Shown here one piece after another: positions 1 to 9,100 of a stretch of DNA of 50,650 nt. The stretch's first letter is position 1, and every line of letters starts with the position of its first letter. Below the pieces are notes generated by a model. It saw nothing but the letters and a program-made list of their open reading frames with translations, did no database searches and was not told the origin of the DNA. This DNA is from a bacterium (GTDB lineage: Bacteria > Hydrothermota > DG-26 > JAUXAN01). The stretch covers positions 1 through 50,650 of the forward strand of contig JAUXAN010000015.1 in NCBI GenBank assembly GCA_030619885.1, given 5' to 3'. Both the position numbers and the translations under genes were made by a program.

Positions 1-1245
1 GAAAGATATATTGCAATAATCCTGTTCTTTTCAGCATTTGGTAAAAGGGGTGAGCCTACTATGACAGCGGGTGAGTTGGTCAGTTTTCTATTTTACGACC
101 GCACCGAGTTCATAATCAACAAGAAACTGTTTTATGAGGATTCAACTCTACGCAAGAGTGGACTTATCAAAGTAAGCCGTTGGGGTGATACACTGCTTGA
201 GACCAATTTTACATTAACAGAACGGATGCTCAGAAAAATTGCAGGTGATACCGAGAATCTTGAGGACAAAGACTTGAAGGAATTTGACGAGCAGACAAGA
301 CCTTTGACTTTCAAATCTGATGTATTGCAAATTAAGGAACCAGTTGTATCGTTCGATAAGGTAGTTTTGGGCACTAATAAACGGGGAGCCATCGAAAAAA
401 CATTATGGCAGGTTCAGGATTCAAAGCGTATTTTTGAGGATTGGGGATTTAATGAGACATTATTTTATGGCACAACAGTATCGATGCTGTTTTATGGACC
501 ACCTGGGACGGGTAAGACTATGACTACAGAAGCAATTGCTCATAAACTACATAGAAAATTGGGTATAGCTAACTATGCAAATATCGTCAGTTGCTGGGTA
601 GGTGAATCCGAAAAACATGTTTTAAAGGTATTTGAAGAAGCGAAAAAGGAAGATTGTGTCCTTGTATTCGATGAGGCGGATGCATTATTTAGCAAACGAA
701 TGGATGCAGAACATTCAGTAGATATGATGAATAATAGAATGATTAACTTGTTATTGCAGGAATTAGAGCGATTTGAAGGTGTCATAATTCTGACTTCAAA
801 CCGTGAAGTGGCACTTGATGAGGCATTTGAGCGTCGGATAAGTTTAAGATTAAAGTTTGATATACCAACTCCAGATGAGCGTGCACAAATATGGGCATCG
901 TTCTTTACTGATAAAGCACCACTTGACTTGGATGTGAATTTCGATAAACTTGGCAAACGATTTGAACTATCAGGTGGTCATATCAAAAATGCAGTGCTAA
1001 ATGCTGTGAGAGAATGTGCATTCAAAAACGGTGGGAAAAAGGATGAGTTCCCCTCCTTTCCCTCCCCCATCTCTCGACATCGAGCCTCGAGACGAGATGC
1101 AAGGGGGAGGGATAAAGGGAGGGGGAAAGGAAGTTATGATGTCTACTCGACCTCAAAAATTACAATGCGTATGCTTAAACAATCAGCAAAAAGTGAAGTA
1201 GAAAGTCTGATTAGCACAAAAGGAAAAATCGGCTTTTACTCATAG
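1..1245 (+). CDS. AAA-family ATPase, 5'-truncated by the window edge
   Basis: The frame is open from base 1 (reading ERYIAIILFF..GKRGEP) into the ATG at 61, so the true start lies upstream and the ATG at 61 is internal. The AAA module shows Walker A GPPGTGKT (about nt 496-519), Walker B LVFDEADALF (about 661-690), sensor-1 TSN (about 793) and arginine fingers FERR (about 827). This matches classical AAA proteins (COG0464 type) that remodel protein complexes; the substrate is unknown. The helical lid region (ELSGGHIKNAV) is followed by a low-complexity stretch encoded by an inserted palindromic repeat (about 1045-1137), after which the tail resumes (MLKQSAKSEVESL). The reading frame survives the insertion. 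A second copy of the last ~75 bp lies at 1830. Whether the altered tail is functional cannot be judged. Confidence 0.85.
   Translation, partial: ERYIAIILFFSAFGKRGEPTMTAGELVSFLFYDRTEFIINKKLFYEDSTLRKSGLIKVSRWGDTLLETNFTLTERMLRKIAGDTENLEDKDLKEFDEQTRPLTFKSDVLQIKEPVVSFDKVVLGTNKRGAIEKTLWQVQDSKRIFEDWGFNETLFYGTTVSMLFYGPPGTGKTMTTEAIAHKLHRKLGIANYANIVSCWVGESEKHVLKVFEEAKKEDCVLVFDEADALFSKRMDAEHSVDMMNNRMINLLLQELERFEGVIILTSNREVALDEAFERRISLRLKFDIPTPDERAQIWASFFTDKAPLDLDVNFDKLGKRFELSGGHIKNAVLNAVRECAFKNGGKKDEFPSFPSPISRHRASRRDARGRDKGRGKGSYDVYSTSKITMRMLKQSAKSEVESLISTKGKIGFYS
1045..1137. repeat. GC-skewed palindromic repeat inserted in the ATPase gene
   Basis: A C-rich left arm (starting ttcccctcctttccctcccc) and a G-rich right arm (starting aagggggagggataaaggga) are imperfect reverse complements around a ~30-bp centre. 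The base composition (runs of C then G) is unlike the A/T-rich gene around it. The insert is in frame and adds about 30 residues rich in Arg, Gly, Ser and Pro to the ATPase. Confidence 0.75.
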
Positions 1246-1270
1246 TAACATCATTTTTGAACCTTGTCAT

Positions 1271-1330
1271 TCCTTCGCTGTCGCTCAGGACAAGTCTGAG
1301 CTAAGCCGAAGCCCTGAACGAAGTGAAGGA
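1271..1330. repeat. Inverted repeat, tccttcgctgtcgctcagg / ccctgaacgaagtgaagga
   Basis: Two 19-nt arms are imperfect reverse complements separated by about 22 nt, directly after the ATPase stop. The duplicated ATPase tail at 1830 lacks this stretch: both copies resume at aatctcaactttt (1334 and 1915). That suggests the hairpin was inserted downstream of the gene after the duplication. It could also act as a transcript-end hairpin, though no U-run follows. Confidence 0.6.
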
Positions 1331-1485
1331 GAAGAATCTCAACTTTTGATTTTGAAACGGATGAATTGTATTGTCTTAAGGTAACAACCTTTCGTTCTTT
1401 GACATTCATATAATTTTCCCTTCGAACCTTAGATTTGTAGGGGATTGAGATTAAAAAAAGGCTGGTTGCCTTGAAGGGAGGAAAA

Positions 1486-1680
1486 ATGATTAAATGTAAA
1501 AATTGTGGTAATACAAAAGAATTTTACAGAAGTTGCTGGATATATTATGAGCAAAATGAGAGGGGATTTTTGGAGCAAGTTGATATGAAAGAAAGTAATA
1601 AACTACGGTGTGGAGAATGTGATGAAGAAGTAAAATATATTGGAATCGGAAAAGCAAGTAATAAGAAAAAAGAAGATTAA
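1486..1680 (+). CDS. Small zinc-ribbon protein, function unknown
   Basis: The product has 64 residues. It begins with MIKCKNCGN and has a second knuckle, CGECDE, near residue 43, so four cysteines in two CxxC pairs should bind one zinc. The ATG at 1486 is preceded by aagggagg at a 4-nt spacing, which favours it over the in-frame TTG at 1471. The C-terminus is lysine-rich (NKKKED). No partner is evident: the gene sits between the ATPase relic region and the nuclease pair. Such ribbons can bind nucleic acid or protein; I do not recognise a specific family. Confidence 0.6.
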   Translation: MIKCKNCGNTKEFYRSCWIYYEQNERGFLEQVDMKESNKLRCGECDEEVKYIGIGKASNKKKED

Positions 1681-1718
1681 CAATGAAATTTCTCAAAGTG
1701 CACTGTTTTAAAATCCCA

Positions 1719-1821
1719 AGTCCCACCCCAGGGGTGGGACTTGGAAACCACTGAGCTTCAATGACTTTCAAGAAGAATCCCAATGAATTGTCTGGACAAA
1801 GTCCCACCCCTGGGGTGGGAT
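1719..1821. repeat. 102-bp palindrome-ended repeat, copy 1
   Basis: Left end agtcccaccccaggggtggg, right end gtcccacccctggggtggga. Between them is a core starting ttggaaaccactgag and ending gtctggacaaa. The same layout and near-identical sequence recur at 3370-3471. Each end is itself a ~20-bp palindrome. Confidence 0.85.
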
Positions 1822-1829
1822 TAAATCTT

Positions 1830-1927
1830 ATGCTTGAACAATCAGCAAGAAATGAAGTAGAAAGTTTGATTAGTATGAAAGGAAAGATTGGCTTCTGTTC
1901 AGAGCAAAGCGAACAATCTCAACTTTT
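1830..1927 (+). pseudogene. Duplicated C-terminal tail of the AAA ATPase
   Basis: From the ATG at 1830 the sequence encodes MLEQSARNEVESLIS followed by KGKIGF, matching the tail of the ATPase ending at 1245 (MLKQSAKSEVESLIS, KGKIGF) with a few substitutions. Homology continues to aatctcaactttt at 1915-1927. No ATPase core precedes it; the fragment abuts the right palindrome of repeat copy 1. It is best explained as the remnant of a second ATPase copy whose body was deleted or displaced. Confidence 0.7.
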
Positions 1928-2004
1928 CAGAAAACTCTTGACTTTCTGCGTCCAAATTATAATAATATTTAATAACTTTAAAAAGGAGGTTGCTAATAGC
2001 TAAT

Positions 2005-2104
2005 GCCTTGTTAAATAATAAATGATATATTTTTCTTGACATATTAAATGTTTTATGACACTCTTCTTTCTAAGTAGAAAAGAACATATGTTATTTAACA
2101 AGGC
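2005..2104. repeat. 100-bp element with 14-bp perfect terminal inverted repeats
   Basis: gccttgttaaataa (2005-2018) is the exact reverse complement of ttatttaacaaggc (2091-2104). The A/T-rich interior encodes nothing recognisable and contains a shorter inverted repeat around ctttctaagtagaaaag. Its size and termini resemble a MITE, but there is no convincing flanking target duplication. It lies just upstream of the nuclease pair and could instead be a regulatory hairpin. Confidence 0.6.
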
Positions 2105-2160
2105 ACTAATAAAGAAAAAATAGAGAATTTCCTTTATGAAAAACCATGATTAACTAATTT

Positions 2161-2964
2161 ATGTTATATAATGACTATGAGGGTATGATGGGAAAAGAAT
2201 CTGTTATGAACAAGAGTAATGATATTGTGGAACAATTGGAAAAATTTTCTTCTGAATGTAGTTCGGTTATGGAAACCGAGTGTAAAAAAATGTCCAGTTC
2301 TATAGAAAGCAGAAGGCCAATCGAGCCTTCTGGATTAAACTATTTAGAAATCTTTAAAATACAAGGTAAAGAAAAAACATACACAAACTTCTTGGGATGG
2401 CTTCTTAATCCTAATAGTGACCATAATTTAGGAGCAAAGCCATTATACTATTTCCTTAAAAAAATAGTGAGCACTAATTTTAAATTTAATTTAGAAAAAG
2501 TCAAAGTTGAAACAGAAAAATCTTTAGAAAAAAGAGTCCCAGATTTAACCATAGAGGGGAATAATTTTATCTGTTTTATTGAGATTAAGATTAGAGCAAT
2601 GGAGGGAAGAGATCAAACAAGAGATATTTTTAAAAACGGAGATAAAAGAGCGAAGAAGGCAAAAAAGACTCCCTTCTTTATTTATTTGAGATTAAAAGGG
2701 CAAAAAGAAGCTGACTGCAAAGAAGAATTTAAAAATGTTGAATGGAGTGAAGTAATCGGCTCTGTTTTATACCCTTTTTACAAGAAGGCTGAAAAACCTA
2801 TAAAGGAAATTTTACAAGTGATGATTTATAACCTTCAAAGCAACGAGAATGAAAAGTTAATTAAATTTTTTGAAAATGAAGATAAATATAAAAAAGACAA
2901 GGTGCAGTATTATATTAAACTCAAGCAGATTAAACAACTAATTAAAGAAAAGGAGGGACCATGA
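2161..2964 (+). CDS. PD-(D/E)XK nuclease superfamily protein
   Basis: The 267-residue product has a motif typical of the PDDEXK_4 group: NFLGWLLNPNSDHNLG near residues 76-91, then RVPDLTI (D128), then FICFIEIKI (E141-x-K143) and a downstream Q152. D...ExK...Q is the catalytic signature of this restriction-endonuclease fold, so metal-dependent DNA cleavage is likely. The start is uncertain: ATG at 2161, 2185 and 2209 are all in frame and none has a strong ribosome site. The stop overlaps the ATG of the next gene by 4 bp, so the two are co-translated. Such nucleases are common in defence islands, often with a small partner of unknown role. The pair lies between two copies of a 102-bp repeat, which suggests acquisition as a unit. 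Confidence 0.75.
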   Translation: MLYNDYEGMMGKESVMNKSNDIVEQLEKFSSECSSVMETECKKMSSSIESRRPIEPSGLNYLEIFKIQGKEKTYTNFLGWLLNPNSDHNLGAKPLYYFLKKIVSTNFKFNLEKVKVETEKSLEKRVPDLTIEGNNFICFIEIKIRAMEGRDQTRDIFKNGDKRAKKAKKTPFFIYLRLKGQKEADCKEEFKNVEWSEVIGSVLYPFYKKAEKPIKEILQVMIYNLQSNENEKLIKFFENEDKYKKDKVQYYIKLKQIKQLIKEKEGP

Positions 2965-3362
2965 CAATGCTAAATAAAGTTGTACTATCTTATCTAAGGT
3001 ATTGTTTAGCAATTGAAACGGCAAGGGAAGAATTTGCTGAGAACATGAAGGAAATCTTAAGGTTGTCAAAGAAACCGACGATTAAAATAGTAAAAGATGA
3101 TGGTTATGTATATATAAGCAAAGATCCTTACTATCTTTATTTTGCACCTTACGATGAAAAAATTGAAATAGGAATTTCAAAAAATAAAGGTGGTTTAAGT
3201 GAAGTGGATATTAAAGTTTTAAAGTCAAAAATCGAGTTTGAAATAAGGGTGGAGAAAACGGGGGAAAAATATATTTGTAAAGAATACCCAACAAGAAATT
3301 TAAAAAAGGGTGCTGAAGAATTTATTGAAGCATTCAAGTCACTAATAAATAGGAAAGCATAG
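2961..3362 (+). CDS. Hypothetical partner of the PD-(D/E)XK protein
   Basis: The 133-residue product is not recognised. It starts at ATG 2961 inside the end of the nuclease gene, with aaggaggga just upstream, so translation is coupled. The N-terminal ~35 residues look helical (VVLSYLRYCLAIETAREEF); the rest is predicted beta-rich with many charged residues (YVYISKDPYYLYFAPYDEKI) and ends in a helix. There is no signal peptide or membrane segment. A regulatory, inhibitory or DNA-targeting role for the adjacent nuclease is inference from position only. Confidence 0.7.
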   Translation: MTMLNKVVLSYLRYCLAIETAREEFAENMKEILRLSKKPTIKIVKDDGYVYISKDPYYLYFAPYDEKIEIGISKNKGGLSEVDIKVLKSKIEFEIRVEKTGEKYICKEYPTRNLKKGAEEFIEAFKSLINRKA

Positions 3363-3369
3363 TGACCAA

Positions 3370-3471
3370 GTCCCACCCCTGGGGTGGGACTTGGAAGCCA
3401 CTGAGATTCAATGACTTTCGAGAAGGATTCCAATGAGTTGTCTGGACAAAGTCCCACCCCTGGGGTGGGAC
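3370..3471. repeat. 102-bp palindrome-ended repeat, copy 2
   Basis: Same structure as copy 1 at 1719: left palindrome gtcccacccctggggtggga, core beginning ttggaagccactgagattca, right palindrome ending tggggtgggac at 3471. The right end is a complete 21-bp palindrome here. A degenerate piece of the core (gctgagattcaatgactt) recurs at about 3668-3690, with acccaccccc after it. Confidence 0.85.
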
Positions 3472-3728
3472 TTAATGGGAGCATTTGCTGGCTTTAATAT
3501 GTGGCTGATTGAGATTGAGAGGAGCAAAAAAAGAGTTGACAAACTATAATAATCGGCAATAGGTTTTTAAATAGATACATAGTTTCAAATCCTGACGAAA
3601 ATTTCGTTAAATGAGAAAGAATTTGAAATAAAATAGACGGAATCCGAAATTCAAAATTTTGACCAAGTCGCTGAGATTCAATGACTTCCGAGACCCACCC
3701 CCAATATTATTGAATTTTATTTTCTTAC
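3472..3728. other. Gene-free spacer with repeat fragments
   Basis: No gene is seen. A 24-codon open stretch from 3475 (MGAFAGFNMW..) abuts the repeat and may be the tail of a lost gene. acgaaaatttcgt near 3594 is a short palindrome, and a partial copy of the 102-bp repeat core lies at 3661-3704. The minus-strand pbpC stop is at 3729. Confidence 0.5.
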
Positions 3729-6113
3729 TTATTTCACAGTAAACTCAATATTGCTGCATAAATCTTTATTCTTCTCTGAGACTGCTTTCAAAGTATAGTT
3801 GCCGGGTTTTATCTGCCATAGAAAACTATGGTCCTTATAGGTAGTTCGTAAGGGGATTTCATTTAAAAACCATTTTACTCGTTCGTCTTTAATTGAACTC
3901 TTTAGTTCAAATTTGATGGATTGATATTCTGGTGAAAGGTTTGAAAGTCTGTGGTAAACAGCCCCATCTTTAGGATTAGAGATGGTAAATTCGCACTCTT
4001 GAAAATGTCCCCCTGGCGGTGTTTTTATCCCGAGTCCTTCTGCCCATTCTCGATACTTTACAGGAAGAACGGTAAAGACCTCTTTCCCATAGTAGATATG
4101 CATATCACAACTATCCTTTTCATAGAAGATTAAATCCCTTTCTGGAATAATTTCTTCGATGATTGATGGGCAGTTTCGAGTTGGTCTTTTCCCTGATAGA
4201 GGACAGACTACCGCTTTGACAAGTCCATCTGGTAGAGGATATTTTTCAGGCCATTTTTTATCACTATACAGCGTGAGCATAATACTGGCGAATATAGGGC
4301 CAGCGCCTGATACCCCTGAGACCTTCTGCATGGGAGAGTGGTCAAAATTTCCTACCCAGACACCCAATGTGTAGTCTTTTGTAAATCCCACAGCCCAGTT
4401 GTCGCAAAAACGGAAAGATGTGCCTGTCTTTACCCCGCATTGAAAAGGGAGATTTAACACAGAATTGAATCCAAATTCTGATGTGCGGGCAAATTTATCG
4501 CTCAAAATATCCGCAATTAGGTAATTTATCTGTGAGGTGGAGATGGTCTTCTCTTCAGTGGATTCATCCCGTTTTTCTCCATTTATTGTCAATACCTCTT
4601 TTATTGGAATAAAACTCCCCATCCTTGCCAGACACATATATGCCCTTGCCAATTCATACAGGGTCACTTCCCCCCCTCCGAGCACCAGCCCAACGCCATA
4701 ATAGTCCGCTTCTCTGTCCAACGAAGAGAATCCGTATTCACCCAGTCGGATTAAAAATCTATCTATGCCGATTTTAGCCAGAACCCTCACAGCAGGAACA
4801 TTGAGGGAATTAGCCAGTGCTTCTCGCAGCCTCATAGGACCGTGAAACTCTTCTGAGTAATTTTGGGGACTGTATATGCCCTTAGGCATTCGATAGTAAG
4901 TAGGTATGTCAGAGATAACAGTTGCAGGGTTAAACCCCTCTTCCATCGCCAGTAGATACAGAAATGGTTTTAATGTCGAACCTGGCTGTCTGGCAGCCTT
5001 CACACCGTCATTTTCACCCTCATTCTCTTTATCAAAATAATCTGCAGAGCCTACATAAGCCAATACCTCTCCCGTATGATTGTCGAGAAGTATGGCAGCA
5101 GCGTTGGTAACATTAAACCGTTTCAATCTAAATATAACCTTGCTGACCTGTTCTTGTACCATTTTTTGCAATGTGCAATCGATGCTTGTTCCTACCTCCT
5201 GTGTAAGATCTGGCAGAATATCCATCAGGTGAAAGACGAAATGTGGGACTAAGAAGGATGAACTTTGAGGCTTGAGTAAGATGGCTTCTTTCAAAACCCC
5301 TTCAATCCGTTCTTTTGGAATCAATCCCCGTTCACACATCTTTTCTAATACATATCTCTGGCGTCTTTTTATCTCTTTTAAATTGTGGTAGGGGTTGAGT
5401 CGGCTAGGGGAATTGGGAATGGATGTCAGAAATGTAGCCTGTGCCAGAGTCAAATCTGATGATGGTATGGAGAAGTAAGCCCTGGCAGCCCCCTCTACAC
5501 CGTAGAGGTTGCCTCCCATAGGGAGCCGATTGATATATTCTTCTAAAATGGACTCTTTATCCATTCCTGCCTCTAACCTATAAGCAAAGTATGCTTCTTT
5601 AACCTTTTTCATCACTGTTCTCTCACCAGGTCTAATCAGCCTTGCCAACTGGAGTGTAATGGTGGAAGCACCCGAGACAATCTTTTTCGACTTGAGATTC
5701 TGATACATAGCCCTGCACACAGCCTTGTAATCGATGCCTCCATGTCGGTAGAAGTTTTTATCTTCAGATGCGATGATGGCATCCAAAAAATATGGTGAGA
5801 CTTTATCAATACTCACATAGACAGACCTTGTAGAATTTTTTGAAAGCACTTCCTGGAGGAGATTTCCATGCCTGTCATAAAATTTCACCGAATGAAAGTT
5901 CTCTCGTTCTATATCTGTTTTCTTGACAGGGAACAGATATGGGGTAAAACGGAATCCCAGTCCAAAGACAAAGACTCCGTAGGCAAAGAGCATCAATATA
6001 TATAACCCACGAAAAGCACGAAAGGTCACGAAAAATTTTTCTTTTGTACATATTTTGTCCTCCTTCGTCTGTCTCTTTCGTGTTTCTTCGCGTGTTTCGT
6101 GGGCTATCTTCAT
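3729..6113 (-). CDS. pbpC: Penicillin-binding protein 1C (peptidoglycan glycosyltransferase/transpeptidase-like)
   Basis: The 794-residue protein has a short cytoplasmic N-terminus, one membrane anchor (about 36-57), a family-51 glycosyltransferase domain (EDKNFYRHGG at E117; GASTITLQLARL near 148-159) and a penicillin-binding domain with STLK (S379-K382), SLN (436-438) and KTG (562-564). The C-terminus from ~700 is an Ig-like BiPBP_C domain. It should polymerise glycan strands in the periplasm. It lies directly downstream of an alpha-2-macroglobulin gene and overlaps its stop (ATGA at 6113), the same pairing as yfhM-pbpC in enterobacteria. The first ~35 codons coincide with a dispersed cacgaaa-type inverted repeat, and a better ribosome site (ggaggacaaaatATG at about 6052) is in another frame, so the N-terminus may have been remodelled. 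Confidence 0.93.
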   Translation of the reverse strand: MKIAHETREETRKRQTKEDKICTKEKFFVTFRAFRGLYILMLFAYGVFVFGLGFRFTPYLFPVKKTDIERENFHSVKFYDRHGNLLQEVLSKNSTRSVYVSIDKVSPYFLDAIIASEDKNFYRHGGIDYKAVCRAMYQNLKSKKIVSGASTITLQLARLIRPGERTVMKKVKEAYFAYRLEAGMDKESILEEYINRLPMGGNLYGVEGAARAYFSIPSSDLTLAQATFLTSIPNSPSRLNPYHNLKEIKRRQRYVLEKMCERGLIPKERIEGVLKEAILLKPQSSSFLVPHFVFHLMDILPDLTQEVGTSIDCTLQKMVQEQVSKVIFRLKRFNVTNAAAILLDNHTGEVLAYVGSADYFDKENEGENDGVKAARQPGSTLKPFLYLLAMEEGFNPATVISDIPTYYRMPKGIYSPQNYSEEFHGPMRLREALANSLNVPAVRVLAKIGIDRFLIRLGEYGFSSLDREADYYGVGLVLGGGEVTLYELARAYMCLARMGSFIPIKEVLTINGEKRDESTEEKTISTSQINYLIADILSDKFARTSEFGFNSVLNLPFQCGVKTGTSFRFCDNWAVGFTKDYTLGVWVGNFDHSPMQKVSGVSGAGPIFASIMLTLYSDKKWPEKYPLPDGLVKAVVCPLSGKRPTRNCPSIIEEIIPERDLIFYEKDSCDMHIYYGKEVFTVLPVKYREWAEGLGIKTPPGGHFQECEFTISNPKDGAVYHRLSNLSPEYQSIKFELKSSIKDERVKWFLNEIPLRTTYKDHSFLWQIKPGNYTLKAVSEKNKDLCSNIEFTVK
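6006..6113. repeat. Inverted cacgaaa-type repeat over the start of pbpC
   Basis: cccacgaaaagcacgaaag (from 6007) and its near reverse complement tcgtgtttcttcgcgtgttt (6083) plus cgtgggct bracket ~50 bp. They encode the odd TREETRKR and FVTFRAFRG segments of PbpC. Such cacgaaag repeats normally sit between genes. Confidence 0.6.
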
Positions 6114-9100
6114 CTTGACACCGATATGAATCCTTCGGCACTTGTCCCGAACTGTTCTGGTTCATACATCAAAAACACTTTCGCACCGGGCCATAAGAAT
6201 ACGCCAGAAGAAGTTGCCCGTAAGAGGTATCTATATTTATATATTCCCGGTCTAATAGCGTCGGCAAAAAGTCCAACTCGATCATCCCGCAGTTCTGTAT
6301 GATTTATAGGATTATCCCGGTAACCCCTTGTGTAATCATAGTCCCGATTTATCCTCTCATAAGAATCTGTTTGGTATCTCGTAGAGGTAGTCTTCAAAGA
6401 GACATCTATTGTCTCTAACCCTGCAGGGATTGGATCATCGATGACTAAATGATAACCTGTTTGAGGAACCGAAAATTCCAATTCCACCTCTAAAACATCC
6501 CCTGCATTAATTTTAACCTGATCAGGCGGCTCTTGTTCATATTTCACTATAACCTTCCCTGTCTCTTTGTTGGTAACCATTCTTTTAATAGAAAAACCCT
6601 CCATTCGAGCCACTTGAGGTCCCTTTAACCGGTATGAGTAAGAAAGGGTATAGTATAGCCATCCGTAACCCTTTTTGGATATTTCTATGTTATTCAACCC
6701 TTCTGGTAGTTCCGATACGGGTATGAATCTTCCGTAAACTTTGTATGTATAACCTTTAAACATATGTTTCACTACCTCTTCTCCTGCAATGAATATTTTG
6801 GCTGTATATTTAGGTGGTTTAGACTCTCTTTTTAGAGAAATTTCTACCAGCCCATCCATTGCTTTGGCATTCTCGTAGGTATTTCTCCACCGTCCATTCT
6901 TTCTCGCATTCAAGATATAGCGAGCGAGCTTTGCGATATATTCACTCTCGGGTTCCATCTCTAAGAATAGTTTGATACCTTCAGCAGTGGTTATTATCGG
7001 TGAGTACATAAAAAGCCACGAGGGTGGCAGCTCTCTGGGACTTTCAAAATGGGCTGTCTGGGCTGTGATGAACATACCATTTTTAATCTCTTCCAATAGT
7101 TTATATGCCTCTTTCTTCCAATTTGGTGATTGAAAGAGCAGAGAGGTAAGATTTATCTGTGCTCCATAACTCAATTCATTTCTACGGTTAAAATATTCCT
7201 CAAAATAGGTCTCATCTCTGCGACCCAGATGGTGCATCCCCATAAGAATATTTATCCTGTACTCGGCAAGTCCTTTCCATGTGTGAAATGGATAGCAGGG
7301 ATTTCTCAATGTCCTATCGAGAAAACTCAACAATTTATCTACAACCTCTTTTGGGATTTTATAACCGAGTTCGCTACTCCTTTTGAAAAGATATGCCACA
7401 TAAGGGGAGAGATAACAGTCAGACCTTCCGCTCGTTGGCCAGAATTTGAATCCACCATCGGTGTGCTGCATAAGGAGAACTTTTCTGATGTTCGTTTCTA
7501 TTACCTTATCTACGGGCTTAACCGATTGTAAAGAGAATCCATATTTATCCGCTAAAAACTTCAACTGGGTGAGGGCTAACAACCTGCTCAAAGTCTGTTC
7601 CAGGCAGCCATAAGGATAGTTCACTAAATATTTAGCCCCTTCACCGATGTTGGTCAATGCTGTGCTGGAAAGAAGTATGTTCAATCCCCCTGTATCCTTT
7701 CTGATCGTATCATCGAGTTTGATCTGTTGTCTGGATTTATCTTTTGTCTCTCCAACTGCCACCACTGTTTCTGTGGCCAGAAGGTCCTGAACCGCGAATG
7801 GTATTTGCAGAGCATCCGATTCTTCTATCTTCCGACCATCATAGACACCGTTAAAGTAGGAGGTGAATTTGAGTGTAGATTCACCAACTCTCTTTGCTGC
7901 AAATGGAAAGAGCACAGTCTTTGACTCGCCCGCATTTATATGCACCCCTCTTTTCTCCATTTTGTTCTCTTTAAAAACTATTGAATTACCTGAAATTTCT
8001 GCTTTTACATCCACTTCTCCACTGGCTTCTGTGAGATTAGTCACCGCTACACCAGAGAAAAATTCGTCTCCAATTCTGGCAAATCTTGGAAGAACTGGTC
8101 TCAGTATAAAAGGCTGTGTAACTACCACCTTCCTGTCTCCATAGCCAAAGAGGTCCTCTTCTCCTACAGCTACTACCATAATCTTCCAGGTGGTCAGATT
8201 ATCAGGAAGTTTAAAACTGAAACTGACCTTTCCATTCTTATCAGTAATTAGGTTGGGGTTGTAATATGCCAATTTCAGAAATTTCTTTCTCACCCTCGGC
8301 CCGGCAGGTCCCTCCATCAATCCACCACCATAACCGGTACCTTTTTGCAACAACTCTTCTTCCGTGATGATAAACGGGCGATTGTCATTTATCCTTACCG
8401 ACAGACCTCTATGGCTATATACAATTTTGACCAGATCAGGTGGAGTATATCCGGTCAAGGATAATACCGCTTCATCAACGACCATCACGGTCAATTCACT
8501 CCTATGTCCCTTTTTATCTGTGCGTGTAACCTGGATATCTACTTTTAACTCTTCAGCTGGTCTGAGTTTTTCTCGAGATGGGTTAAGTTCCACATTGAGG
8601 TATTTATCAGAGACAGAGACACTGAAGTCAACGAACCCAATCTTTTCGATATGTTTTCCTTCCTCTTCTTCAACCGGAACGATGGGTTCTCCTAACCGAT
8701 AAAGAACCGCCCCTATGTATGCATTGGGCAGCATATCTTCGGTTATCTGGAAACGATAAGTATATCCACTACCTTTGATTTTTTTCGTATCTTTTAAGAA
8801 TATCTTTTCACGACATACGGTGAAGAAGAGTTCTGCTTCAGGAAAAGGTGATTTTATGAAAACTACCGCAGAATCTCCTACTTTATATTCCTTCTTATCC
8901 ATAATGATTTCCAATCTATCTTCCCCTGTCTCTTCCCACGGGACATAATCCTCTCCAGCGACCCAGAGTGAGGTTGCAGCAGCCGTTCCGCTATCCGGCT
9001 TTTTCTTCAACTCAGCCAGGACAGTAAAAGAACCTGCTTCCTCAGGTGTTAATGTAAGTTCTACAGGTTCTTCACCACTCATTATCTCTTTTGTCTGGAC

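Noticed and set aside
2005-2104. True transposon-derived MITE
   Set aside because: Terminal inverted repeats are perfect, but no flanking target-site duplication could be matched, so it is kept only as an inverted repeat.
5875-6165. Minus-strand frame with a good ribosome site before an internal ATG (MYKRKIF..)
   Set aside because: It overlaps pbpC in another frame, is low complexity and repeat-derived, and ends soon. The pbpC frame holds all conserved motifs.
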